NCBI GenBank assembly: GCA_027486495.1
Contig: JAIXOZ010000174.1
Span: 1 to 64,000, forward strand
From: Comamonadaceae bacterium
GTDB lineage: Bacteria; Pseudomonadota; Gammaproteobacteria; Burkholderiales; Burkholderiaceae_C
Length of the DNA stretch: 64,000 nt
Direction of reading: 5' to 3'
Shown: piece by piece, positions 42,316 to 50,680 of the stretch
Numbering within the stretch: the stretch's first letter is position 1
Layout: every line of letters begins with the position of its first letter
Program-made: the position numbers and the translations under genes
Notes under the pieces: model-generated
What the model was told of the DNA's origin: nothing
What the model saw: only the letters and a program-made list of their open reading frames with translations
The model's database searches: none

Positions 42316-43568
42316 GCCAAGCACTCCGAAAAAGGCCAAAAATCGACCAGTTGACCGGGCTCAATCGTCTGCCCACCCGGGTTGTCCACCACCCCATCGG
42401 CCCACACCACCGAGGTCAAGACCCCAGAGCTTTGGTTGGGGAAAAGGTCCAGCCCCCCTTGCGGATTGCGACGAACGCGCAAGAATTCGCGGCGCTTGTC
42501 GGCCTTGGGCCACGCAAAATGCGCAGGCAAGCTGAGGGTGTGAGGCGCCGACGCGGGCATGCCTTGCAGTTGGCACAGCAAAGGCCTGACCAAGAGCAAA
42601 AAGGTCATGAAGCTCGAGACCGGATTGCCCGGCAAACCCACAAAGTGGGCCACGCCCTCGGCAGTCTGACGCCGTACTTGACCGTAGGCAAAGGGTTTAC
42701 CTGGCTTCATCGCGATTTGCCACAAGTTCAGCTCGCCCAAAGACTGCACCGCCGGTTTGACATGGTCTTCTTCGCCCACCGACACCCCGCCGCTGGTGAG
42801 AATCAGGTCGTGGTGGTCAGCAGCGGTTTTGAGTGCGGCCACTGTGGCCTCTCGGCGGTCGGGCACGATGCCCAAGTCGCTCACCTCGCAGCCCATGCGG
42901 TGCAACAAGGTGCGCAAGAAAAAACGGTTGGAGTTGTAAATACTGCCCGGGGACATGTCCTGCGGGGCCACATCGCCCGGCATGACCAGCTCGTCGCCCG
43001 TCGAAAACAAGGCCACCCTTGGGCGGCGAAAAACAGGCAAGTGCGCCAGACCCAGGCTTGCGGCCAGGCCCAGTTCGGCAGGGCCTAATTTTTGACCCCG
43101 GTGCAAAGCCGTCTGCCCTTGGCGGATGTCTTCGCCACTGCGGCGAATCCACTGCCCAGGTTCGGGCACCACCGTAAATCGCACGGCATCGGGCGCTTCG
43201 GGCACCAGCTCGGCTTGCTCTTGCATGACGATGGCGTCTGCGCCCTCGGGCACGGGTGCGCCGGTGAAGATGCGGGCGGTTTGCCCGGCTAGCAAGGGCT
43301 GCCCGGTGTGTCCGGCGGCGATGCGTTGAGTCACACGCAGACTGACGCCGGGCTGCAGCAAGTCGGCACGGCGCACGGCATAGCCGTCCATCGAGGAATT
43401 GTCAAAAGCGGGCACCTGCAAGGCCGAAACCAGGTCTTCTGCCAGCACACGCCCATCGGCATCGAAGGTGGCCACCGATTCAGCGTCGGTCAGGGGGCTG
43501 ATGCGTGCAAGCAGCGCCTGCAGCGCATCGTCCAAAGACATCAAAGGGGCGCGTGGGGCGGTGCTCAT
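42312..43568 (-). CDS. moeA: Molybdopterin molybdenumtransferase MoeA
   Basis: MoeA inserts molybdate into adenylylated molybdopterin. The 418-residue protein has the N-terminal VPAFDNSSMDGYAVRRADL, RIFTGAPVPEGADAIVMQE, FSTGDELVMPG, SNRFFLRTLLHRMGCEV, ILTSGGVSVGEEDHVKPAV and FVGLPGNPVSSFMTFLLLVRPLL, which together define the family. It is 6 bp after thrC and overlaps moaD, so threonine and molybdenum-cofactor genes share a transcript. Confidence 0.96.
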   Translation of the reverse strand: MSTAPRAPLMSLDDALQALLARISPLTDAESVATFDADGRVLAEDLVSALQVPAFDNSSMDGYAVRRADLLQPGVSLRVTQRIAAGHTGQPLLAGQTARIFTGAPVPEGADAIVMQEQAELVPEAPDAVRFTVVPEPGQWIRRSGEDIRQGQTALHRGQKLGPAELGLAASLGLAHLPVFRRPRVALFSTGDELVMPGDVAPQDMSPGSIYNSNRFFLRTLLHRMGCEVSDLGIVPDRREATVAALKTAADHHDLILTSGGVSVGEEDHVKPAVQSLGELNLWQIAMKPGKPFAYGQVRRQTAEGVAHFVGLPGNPVSSFMTFLLLVRPLLCQLQGMPASAPHTLSLPAHFAWPKADKRREFLRVRRNPQGGLDLFPNQSSGVLTSVVWADGVVDNPGGQTIEPGQLVDFWPFSECLA

Positions 43569-43574
43569 GGGTTG

Positions 43575-45020
43575 TCAGTCGCAGTGCTGCTGGATGTAGG
43601 CCTTGACCAATTCCACATCGGCTTTCATGACCTGCACGCGTTTGGGCAAGGCTTCGATGCCTTCAAACTGCGGTGGGCGCTCAGGCTGGCGGCCCAAAGC
43701 CTCCACGATGGTGGACGCGAACTTGATGGGCAACGCGGTTTCGAGCACGATCATCGGCACCTGTGGGTTCAGATGCTCTTTGGCCACCTTCACGCCGTCG
43801 GCGGTGTGAGTGTCGATCATGACGCCGTAAGTGGCAAAGACCTGCTGGATGGTTTTCAAGCGGTCGGCATGGGTGCTGCGGCCGCTGTCAAAACCGTAGG
43901 TGGTGGCCGCTTGGGCAAAGCGTGGATCACCCGACACATCGAAGAAACCCTGGTGGCTCAAACCTTCGCCAAAGATGGCTTTGGTTTGGGCGGCATCACG
44001 GCCCAAGAGGTCAAACACAAAACGCTCGAAGTTGCTGGCCTTGGAGATATCCATGGAGGGGCTGGACGTTTCGTGCGTGTCGGCCGTGCCGCGCACGCGG
44101 TAAACACCGGTGCGGAAAAACTCGTCCAGCACATCGTTTTCGTTGGTGGCCACGACCAAACGGTCAATCGGCAAGCCCATCATGCGGGCCACATGGCCTG
44201 CGCAGACGTTCCCAAAGTTGCCACTGGGCACCGTGAAACTGACCTGTTGGTCATTGCTTTGGGAGGCCTGGAAATAACCCGCAAAGTAATACACCACCTG
44301 GGCCAGCAGACGCGCCCAATTGATGGAGTTCACGGTGCCAATTTTGTATTTCCGCTTGAAATCCAGATCGTTGGAGACCGCTTTCACGATGTCTTGGCAG
44401 TCGTCGAACACGCCTTCGATGGCGATGTTGTGGATGTTGTCGTCGAGCAGACTGAACATCTGCGCTTGCTGAAACGGGCTCATGCGGCCGTTCGGGCTGG
44501 TCATGAAGACGCGCACGCCCTTTTTGCCGCGCATGGCATATTCGGCCGCGCTGCCCGTGTCGCCCGAAGTGGCCCCAAAAATGTTGAGCGCTTCACCGCG
44601 CCGCGCCAATTCGTACTCGAACAAATTGCCCAACAACTGCATGGCCATGTCTTTGAAGGCCAAAGTCGGGCCGTTGGACAAGGCTTCGAGGAACATCTCA
44701 GGCTGGGCTTGGCCCGCTGCCTGCAAGGCTTTGAGCGGCACGATTTCTTTCGTACCGAACACTTCAGGGGTGTAGGTCTTGCGGCACAAAGCCTGCAAGT
44801 CATCGCGTGGAATGTCGTCGATGTACAGCGACAGTACCTCGAAAGCCAAAGCCGCATAGCCTTGACTTTGCCAGACTTCGCGCAAACGGGTCAGTGCCGA
44901 AGGGTCGATTTGCGGGTAGCTTTCGGGCAAGTACAGACCGCCGTCGGGCGCCAAGCCTTCGAGCAGGATTTCACAAAACTGTTTGCGATCGGCATGACCG
45001 CGGGTCGACAGGTAACGCAT
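43575..45020 (-). CDS. thrC: Threonine synthase
   Basis: ThrC converts O-phosphohomoserine to threonine with PLP. The 481-residue protein begins MRYLSTRGHADRKQFCEILLEGLAPDGGLYLPE, has the PLP-lysine segment GPTLAFKDMAMQLLG (about 115), GATSGDTGSAAEYAMRGKKGV and SGNFGNVCAGHVARMMGLPI. This is the long, fungal/enterobacterial-like type II form. Its ATG shares an A with the hom stop (TGATG), so the two are translationally coupled. Confidence 0.96.
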   Translation of the reverse strand: MRYLSTRGHADRKQFCEILLEGLAPDGGLYLPESYPQIDPSALTRLREVWQSQGYAALAFEVLSLYIDDIPRDDLQALCRKTYTPEVFGTKEIVPLKALQAAGQAQPEMFLEALSNGPTLAFKDMAMQLLGNLFEYELARRGEALNIFGATSGDTGSAAEYAMRGKKGVRVFMTSPNGRMSPFQQAQMFSLLDDNIHNIAIEGVFDDCQDIVKAVSNDLDFKRKYKIGTVNSINWARLLAQVVYYFAGYFQASQSNDQQVSFTVPSGNFGNVCAGHVARMMGLPIDRLVVATNENDVLDEFFRTGVYRVRGTADTHETSSPSMDISKASNFERFVFDLLGRDAAQTKAIFGEGLSHQGFFDVSGDPRFAQAATTYGFDSGRSTHADRLKTIQQVFATYGVMIDTHTADGVKVAKEHLNPQVPMIVLETALPIKFASTIVEALGRQPERPPQFEGIEALPKRVQVMKADVELVKAYIQQHCD

Positions 45021-46342
45021 CAGTTCAACTCTTCCTTGCGAATGCGCACGATGGGGGCCATCACGGTGGGCAAGGCTTGCATCTGGGCCAGCACATCGTT
45101 CAAAGTGCCTTCACGGGTGTCGTGGGTCAGGATGATCACGTCGGTCTGGTTTTCACCCGCTTGGCTGACCTGATCGGCCTCGCGCTGCAAAACCGCATCG
45201 ATGCTGATGTCGGCCTCGGCCAGCAAACCGGTCAGCTTGGCCAGCACACCCGCTTGATCGGCCACCCGCAAACGCAGGTAATAACTGGTCACCACCTCGG
45301 ACATCGGCAAGACGGTCAAGTTGCTCATGGACCCGGGCTGGAAAGCCAGGTGCGGCACGCGGTTGAGGGGGTCGGCGGTGTGCAAACGGGTGATGTCCAC
45401 CAAATCGGCAATCACCGCGCTGGCGGTGGGCTCGGAGCCTGCACCCTTGCCGTAATACAAGGTCGTGCCCACGGCATCGCCTTGAACCATCACGGCGTTC
45501 ATGGCGCCTTCAACATTGGCAATCAAGCGCTGGGTGGGCACCAGGCTGGGGTGCACGCGCAACTCGATGCCTTGCGCAGTGCGCTTGGTGATGCCCAAAA
45601 GCTTGATGCGGTAGCCCAATTGCTCAGCGTATTTGATGTCGGCCGCGCCCAGCTTGGTGATGCCTTCAACATAGGCTTTGTCAAACTGCACCGGAATGCC
45701 AAACGCGATCGCGCTCATCAGGGTCACTTTGTGCGCGGCGTCCACGCCTTCGATGTCAAAGGTCGGATCGGCTTCGGCATAACCCAGGCGTTGCGCTTCC
45801 TTGAGCACCACGCCAAAGTCCAGGCCCTTGTCGCGCATTTCGGACAAGATGAAGTTGGTGGTGCCGTTGATGATGCCAGCCACCCACTGGATGCTGTTGG
45901 CCGTCAGGCCCTCGCGCAGCGCCTTGATGATCGGTATGCCCCCAGCCACTGCGGCTTCAAACGCCACCATCACGCCTTTGGCCTGAGCTGCTGCAAAAAT
46001 TTCAGTGCCGTGCACGGCCAGCAAAGCCTTGTTGGCCGTGACCACATGCTTGCCTGCGGCAATGGCTTCCATCACCAGCGCTTTGGCAATGCCGTAACCA
46101 CCGATCAACTCGATCACGATGTCGATTTCGGGGTTGGCAATCACCGCACGGGCATCGGCCACCACCTGAACACCCTCGCCCACCACCGCTTGGGCGCGCG
46201 CCACATCCAGATCGGCCACCATGGCGATTTCAATGCCACGGCCGGCACGGCGCTGGATTTCTTCCTGGTTGCGCTGGAGCACATTGAAGGTGCCGCTGCC
46301 CACAGTTCCAATGCCCAACAGGCCCACTTTGATCGGTTTCAT
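45020..46342 (-). CDS. hom: Homoserine dehydrogenase
   Basis: Hom reduces aspartate semialdehyde to homoserine with NAD(P)H, the branch to threonine and methionine. The 440-residue protein has the Rossmann motif VGLLGIGTVGSGTFNVL (about 6-22), TANKALLAVHG, AAVAGGIPIIKALREGLTANSIQWVAGIINGTTNFILSEM, and a C-terminal ACT domain (YYLRLRVADQAGVLAKLTGLLAEADISIDAVLQ) for feedback inhibition. No fused aspartokinase is present. It lies 51 bp downstream of the aminotransferase gene. Confidence 0.97.
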   Translation of the reverse strand: MKPIKVGLLGIGTVGSGTFNVLQRNQEEIQRRAGRGIEIAMVADLDVARAQAVVGEGVQVVADARAVIANPEIDIVIELIGGYGIAKALVMEAIAAGKHVVTANKALLAVHGTEIFAAAQAKGVMVAFEAAVAGGIPIIKALREGLTANSIQWVAGIINGTTNFILSEMRDKGLDFGVVLKEAQRLGYAEADPTFDIEGVDAAHKVTLMSAIAFGIPVQFDKAYVEGITKLGAADIKYAEQLGYRIKLLGITKRTAQGIELRVHPSLVPTQRLIANVEGAMNAVMVQGDAVGTTLYYGKGAGSEPTASAVIADLVDITRLHTADPLNRVPHLAFQPGSMSNLTVLPMSEVVTSYYLRLRVADQAGVLAKLTGLLAEADISIDAVLQREADQVSQAGENQTDVIILTHDTREGTLNDVLAQMQALPTVMAPIVRIRKEELN

Positions 46343-46393
46343 TCACTTCTCTTTAACGTTGCGCCCAGCCAAGCCAGGCATTTCTTGAAAAAA

Positions 46394-47635
46394 TCAGGCC
46401 ACCAGTTTGTCGGTGCCAAAACGCTTGCGTGCGCCTTCCAGGAACCGTGCCACGCGGCCAATAGCCTCTCGCAAATCGTCCTCATGCGGCAAAAACACGA
46501 TGCGAAAATGGTCTGCATCAGGCCAGTTGAAGCCCGTGCCCTGGACCAGCATGACCTTGGTTTCTTCCAGCAACTGCAAGAAAAAGTCCTGGTCGTCCTG
46601 GACCGGGTAGATCTTCGAATCGAGTTTGGGGAACATGTACAAGGCCGCACGGGGCTTGACGCAGCTGACGCCGGGTATGGCCGTGATCAATTGGTGCGCG
46701 AGGTCACGCTGCTTGCGCAGGCGACCGCCCTCGCCCACCAATTCATTGATACTTTGATGCCCCCCAAGAGCCGTCTGAATGGCCCACTGTCCTGGCACGT
46801 TGGCGCACAAACGCATATTGGAGAGCATGTTCAGCCCTTCGATGTAATCGCGAGCTACTTTCTTGTCGCCCGAAATCACCATCCAGCCCGCCCGGTAACC
46901 GCAGGAGCGGTAGCTTTTGGACAAGGAGTTGAAGGTCAAGGTGAGCACATCCTGCGACAAACTGGCCAATGGCGTGTGCTTGACGCCGTCATACAAAACC
47001 TTGTCATACACCTCATCTGCAAAGATCACCAGACCATGCTCGCGGGCAATGGCCACGATGCCTTTGAGCAGCTCATCAGCATACAAAGCGCCCGTGGGGT
47101 TGTTGGGGTTGATGACCACAATGCCCTTGGTGCGCGGTGTGACTTTGGCTCGAATGTCGTCCAAATCGGGCATCCAGCCATTGGCCTCTTCGCATCGGTA
47201 ATGCACAGGCGAGCCGCCCGACAAGCTTGCGGCTGCTGTCCATAAGGGGTAATCGGGCGAAGGCAACAGCAACTCATCGCCATCGTCGAGCAAGCCATTG
47301 GTGGCCATCACGATCAATTCGCTCGCGCCGTTGCCCAGATAAATGTCATCCAGCGTGACACCCAAAATGCCTTGCTTTTGAGTCTCGTGCATCACCGCTT
47401 TGCGTGCGGCAAAAATGCCTTTGCTGTCCGAGTAACCCGCCGAATTGGGCAGGTTGCGAATCATGTCCTGCTGGATCTCTTCGGGCGCATCAAAGCCAAA
47501 AACCGCCAGGTTGCCGATGTTCAGTTTGATGATCTTGTGGCCGTCTTCTTCCATTTGACGGGCTCGGTCCATGATGGGACCGCGAATGTCATAACAAACG
47601 TTGGCGAGTTTGGCAGATTTCTGGATGGTCTTCAA
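46394..47635 (-). CDS. AlaA-type PLP-dependent aminotransferase
   Basis: This 413-residue class I aminotransferase closely follows the E. coli AlaA (glutamate-pyruvate transaminase) pattern: IQKSAKLANVCYDIRGPIMDRARQMEEDGHKIIKLNIGN near the start, GNGASELIVMATNGLL, VVINPNNPTGALY, the PLP Lys in FNSLSKSYRSCGYRAGWMV, and PRAALYMFPKLD. It probably makes alanine from pyruvate and glutamate. The start is set at the TTG (47635) after GGAGG because the family begins there; the ORF-track extension from GTG crosses promoter-like DNA (CAAATTATAGG). It is upstream of hom and thrC. Confidence 0.9.
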   Translation of the reverse strand: MKTIQKSAKLANVCYDIRGPIMDRARQMEEDGHKIIKLNIGNLAVFGFDAPEEIQQDMIRNLPNSAGYSDSKGIFAARKAVMHETQKQGILGVTLDDIYLGNGASELIVMATNGLLDDGDELLLPSPDYPLWTAAASLSGGSPVHYRCEEANGWMPDLDDIRAKVTPRTKGIVVINPNNPTGALYADELLKGIVAIAREHGLVIFADEVYDKVLYDGVKHTPLASLSQDVLTLTFNSLSKSYRSCGYRAGWMVISGDKKVARDYIEGLNMLSNMRLCANVPGQWAIQTALGGHQSINELVGEGGRLRKQRDLAHQLITAIPGVSCVKPRAALYMFPKLDSKIYPVQDDQDFFLQLLEETKVMLVQGTGFNWPDADHFRIVFLPHEDDLREAIGRVARFLEGARKRFGTDKLVA

Positions 47636-47670
47636 AGTGCCTCCAAAGGCAGTGTGGATGAGGGAAAACC

Positions 47671-47676
47671 TATAAT
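47671..47676. promoter_or_regulatory. TATAAT box in the aminotransferase / Mth938 divergent spacer
   Basis: A perfect TATAAT on the plus strand lies 82 bases before the ATG of the Mth938-like gene; on the opposite strand the same bases read ATTATA, 36 bases before the aminotransferase TTG. No -35 is evident in either direction, so the direction is uncertain. Confidence 0.35.
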
Positions 47677-47757
47677 TTGACCACATTTCTTGCACTCATC
47701 CAGTGCAGCTTTAAGAGCATGCGCTCTAATTGCGCATCCCCTCACATTTGCAGCCCC

Positions 47758-48135
47758 ATGAAACTCCAGCCCGACAAATCCAATGCCCCGACCATCAATG
47801 CTTATGATCGGGTCTGGATCGAAGTCAATGGAGTGCGACACGCGCAGTCCTTGTCCGTGAGCAGCCTGCCCAATGTAGCTCCTGCTGCCTGGGCCTCGGG
47901 CGATTTCGAGGCCTTGAGCGCCAGTGACTTCAGCCCTTGGGCCCAAAGCGGGGCCGAGCTCATTGTGTTCGGCAGCGGACAAAAACTGCGGTTTCCCAAG
48001 CCACAATGGCTGCAAGACCTGATCCCGCGTGGCATCGGGGTAGAAACCATGGACACCACTGCGGCATGCCGCACCTACAACATCCTAGCCAGCGAAGGCC
48101 GCAAAGTGGTCGCCTTACTTTTGATCGATACCTAA
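47758..48135 (+). CDS. Mth938-like (DUF498/NDUFAF3-type) protein
   Basis: This 125-residue protein shows the pattern of Mth938-like proteins: a ...AELIVFGSGQKLRFP strand, then GIGVETMDTTAACRTYNILASEGRKVVALLLI. The eukaryotic homologue NDUFAF3 helps assemble respiratory complex I; the bacterial role is not established. The ATG at 47758 is chosen; the ORF-track TTG start adds 27 residues without similarity. It is divergent from the aminotransferase and followed by the peroxiredoxin gene. Confidence 0.85.
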   Translation: MKLQPDKSNAPTINAYDRVWIEVNGVRHAQSLSVSSLPNVAPAAWASGDFEALSASDFSPWAQSGAELIVFGSGQKLRFPKPQWLQDLIPRGIGVETMDTTAACRTYNILASEGRKVVALLLIDT

Positions 48136-48295
48136 AGCATGCATTCTATCGGCGTGTTTTTGCAACGCCTCCTCCTACAAAATGCAAAGTGCTGTTCAGA
48201 GTAAAATAGGAGGATGTCGAGGCCAACGGCCTTCAGCGAAATTGACACCAGGCAATGGTGGCACCCGCTCAACCAGTCAAGCGAGATAAAGTTCC

Positions 48296-48781
48296 ATGGC
48301 GATCGTTCTGAACAAACCCCTCCCCGAATTTGAAGCCAACGCCACGAGCGGTCTGAAAGTTTCGAACATCTCCCACGTTGGCCAAACCGTAGTTTTGTTT
48401 TTCTACCCCAAAGACAATACCCCGGGCTGCACCACCGAAGCCATGCAGTTTCGCGACAAATACAAGGATTTCGTCAAAGCTGGTGCCTTGGTTCTGGGTG
48501 TTTCCCGCGACAACATGAAATCCCACGACGACTTCAAAGCAAAGCTTGAGTTGCCCTTTGAGCTGATCGCCGACACTGAAGAAAAGATGTGCCACATGTT
48601 TGGTGTGGTGAAAAACAAAATCATGTACGGCAAAAAAGTCAAAGGCATTGAGCGCAGCACTTTCCTGATTGGGCCCGACGGCACCCTCAAACAAGAGTGG
48701 CGCGGCCTGAAAGTGCCTGGTCATGTCGAAGAAGTGTTGCAGGCGGTCAAGGACCTGAAAAAAGCCGCTGCAGTGGCTTGA
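48296..48781 (+). CDS. bcp: Thioredoxin-dependent peroxiredoxin (BCP family)
   Basis: BCP-type peroxiredoxins reduce hydroperoxides using a peroxidatic Cys. The 161-residue protein has the active site FFYPKDNTPGCTTEAMQFRD with the peroxidatic Cys at about 45, then VLGVSRDNMKSHDDFKAKLELPFELIADTEEKMCHMFGV, and RSTFLIGPDGTLKQEWRGLKVPGH. A possible resolving Cys lies in EKMCHMFG. It is followed by a terminator. Confidence 0.95.
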   Translation: MAIVLNKPLPEFEANATSGLKVSNISHVGQTVVLFFYPKDNTPGCTTEAMQFRDKYKDFVKAGALVLGVSRDNMKSHDDFKAKLELPFELIADTEEKMCHMFGVVKNKIMYGKKVKGIERSTFLIGPDGTLKQEWRGLKVPGHVEEVLQAVKDLKKAAAVA

Positions 48782-48863
48782 TGCGCCAAGCAGGTGTTGT
48801 CACAGGGCTCGTGCATAATGATTTGATGACGCTGAAACGCAGCCCCACACCCCCCCATCCTTC

Positions 48864-48898
48864 AAGCCGCCCGGGTCTCCTGGCGGCTTTGTGTTTTC
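48864..48898 (+). terminator. Rho-independent terminator after bcp
   Basis: AAGCCGCC pairs with GGCGGCTT around a ten-base loop and is followed by TGTGTTTTC. The T-run is interrupted, so its efficiency is uncertain. Confidence 0.6.
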
Positions 48899-48937
48899 TG
48901 GCGTCCGAATTTTTCAAACACCCAAAGGCCTTCGCAC

Positions 48938-50662
48938 ATGCCATTGCCACCTGCTCCCACCCATCGCGCCAGCCGCTTGACCCACAAAGCCTTTGAGACC
49001 AACGACAAGTCAGCCGACGCACCCGTCATGGTGCAAATAGAAACAAATCGGGCCTTGTCCAGCGTGAAAACCGAGACCAGCTCGGCCAAACGCCCTGCCC
49101 GTCAGCGCAAGAACGAAGCCGGGTCATTGACGCCCAAGACCCCAGTGACTGCACAGGCCACACCAAGCATAACGCCCCAGCCCGTACCGCAAGTTTCGCC
49201 CCGCCCCGCCGATGCTGCGCAGGCCCATCGCGTGAGCAAACCTGCCCCCACTCGAACCAAACGGCGCAGCGGCCCGAGCAAACTTTTTGTGCTCGACACC
49301 AACGTGCTGATGCACGACCCGATAAGCCTGTTCCGTTTTGAGGAGCACGATGTTTTTTTGCCAATGATTGTGCTGGAGGAGCTCGATGGGCACAAAAAAG
49401 GCATGACCGAGGTCGCCCGCAACGCGCGCCAGGCCAGCCGCTCGCTGGATACCTTAGCCTCTGCACAAGGTGCCGATCTTGGCAAGGGCTCCCCCTTGAA
49501 CACCACAGGCCACACAGATGCAATTGGGCAATTATTTTTCCAGACCCAGGCACTCGACCTGAGCCTGCCTCTGGCACTGCCCCAAGGCAAGGCTGACAAC
49601 CAGATCCTGGGCGTCGTCAAGGCACTGGAAAAGTTGCATGCACCACGTGACGTGGTGCTGGTCTCCAAAGACATCAACATGCGCGTCAAGGCCCGCGCAC
49701 TGGGGCTGCAGGCCGAGGACTACCAAAACGACAAGACGCTGGAAGACGGCGATCTGCTGTACCCAGGCTCCATGGCTTTGCCCCCTGATTTTTGGCTCAA
49801 GAATGGCAAAACAGTCGAAAGCTGGCAACAAGGCACACACACCTTCTACCGCATCAGCGGGCCTATTGTGCCCAGCCTCTTCATGAACCAGTTCGTGTAT
49901 TTCGAGGCACCCGGAGAACCAAGTTTGTATGCGCGGGTGACCGAAATCCGTGGCAAGACAGCGGTATTGCGCACACTCAAGGACTTCAACCACCAAAAGA
50001 ATGCGGTCTGGGGCGTCACCACACGCAACCGCGAACAAAACTTTGCGATGAATCTGCTGACCGATCCGGACGTCGACTTTGTGACTCTGGCCGGCACCGC
50101 GGGCACGGGCAAAACCCTGATGGCCCTGGCAGCTGGTCTGACGCAGGTGTTGGATGACCGCCGTTACACCGAGATCATCATGACCCGCGCTACCGTGAGC
50201 GTGGGCGAAGACATCGGCTTTTTGCCGGGCACCGAAGAAGAAAAAATGGGCCCCTGGATGGGAGCCCTGGACGACAACTTGGAGTTTTTAGCCAAAGGCG
50301 ATGGCGGTAACGCCGGAGAATGGGGCCGCGCCGCGACCAACGAATTGATCAAGAGCCGCATCAAGATCAAGAGCATGAACTTCATGCGCGGTCGCACCTT
50401 CATGAACAAATACGTGATCATTGACGAAGCCCAAAACCTGACACCCAAGCAGATGAAAACGCTGATTACCCGAGCAGGACCGGGTACCAAGATCATCTGC
50501 ATGGGCAACTTGGCCCAGATCGACACGCCCTACCTGACAGAAGGCTCATCCGGCCTGACCTACGCAGTCGACCGCTTCAAAGGTTGGGCGCATGGTGGTC
50601 ATATCACCTTGGCGCGGGGTGAGCGCTCCAGGCTGGCCGACTTTGCCAGCGAGGCCCTTTAA
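48938..50662 (+). CDS. PIN-PhoH family ATPase/RNase
   Basis: The 574-residue protein has a disordered basic N-terminus (about 1-105, Thr/Pro/Lys-rich), a PIN nuclease-like domain (LFVLDTNVLMHDPISLFRFEEHDVFLPMIVLEELDGHKKG, acidic Asp/Asp/Glu positions present), and a C-terminal PhoH P-loop domain with Walker A GTAGTGKTLMALAAG, ITRATVSVGEDIGFLPGT and Walker B YVIIDEAQNLTPKQMKTLITRAGPGTKI. It is the YlaK-like arrangement, which in characterised cases couples ATP-driven RNA unwinding with cleavage. It is convergent with dnaB, stops 18 bp apart. Confidence 0.93.
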   Translation: MPLPPAPTHRASRLTHKAFETNDKSADAPVMVQIETNRALSSVKTETSSAKRPARQRKNEAGSLTPKTPVTAQATPSITPQPVPQVSPRPADAAQAHRVSKPAPTRTKRRSGPSKLFVLDTNVLMHDPISLFRFEEHDVFLPMIVLEELDGHKKGMTEVARNARQASRSLDTLASAQGADLGKGSPLNTTGHTDAIGQLFFQTQALDLSLPLALPQGKADNQILGVVKALEKLHAPRDVVLVSKDINMRVKARALGLQAEDYQNDKTLEDGDLLYPGSMALPPDFWLKNGKTVESWQQGTHTFYRISGPIVPSLFMNQFVYFEAPGEPSLYARVTEIRGKTAVLRTLKDFNHQKNAVWGVTTRNREQNFAMNLLTDPDVDFVTLAGTAGTGKTLMALAAGLTQVLDDRRYTEIIMTRATVSVGEDIGFLPGTEEEKMGPWMGALDDNLEFLAKGDGGNAGEWGRAATNELIKSRIKIKSMNFMRGRTFMNKYVIIDEAQNLTPKQMKTLITRAGPGTKIICMGNLAQIDTPYLTEGSSGLTYAVDRFKGWAHGGHITLARGERSRLADFASEAL

Positions 50663-50680
50663 ACCAGCCGCTGTCGGGTC

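Noticed and set aside
43308-45173. 621-residue plus-strand ORF opposite moeA and thrC
   Set aside because: Shadow of two confident genes; no recognisable domain.
44807-47245. 812-residue plus-strand ORF opposite hom and the aminotransferase gene
   Set aside because: The longest antisense ORF, but it lies wholly over genes with full family motifs and has no start context or domain of its own.
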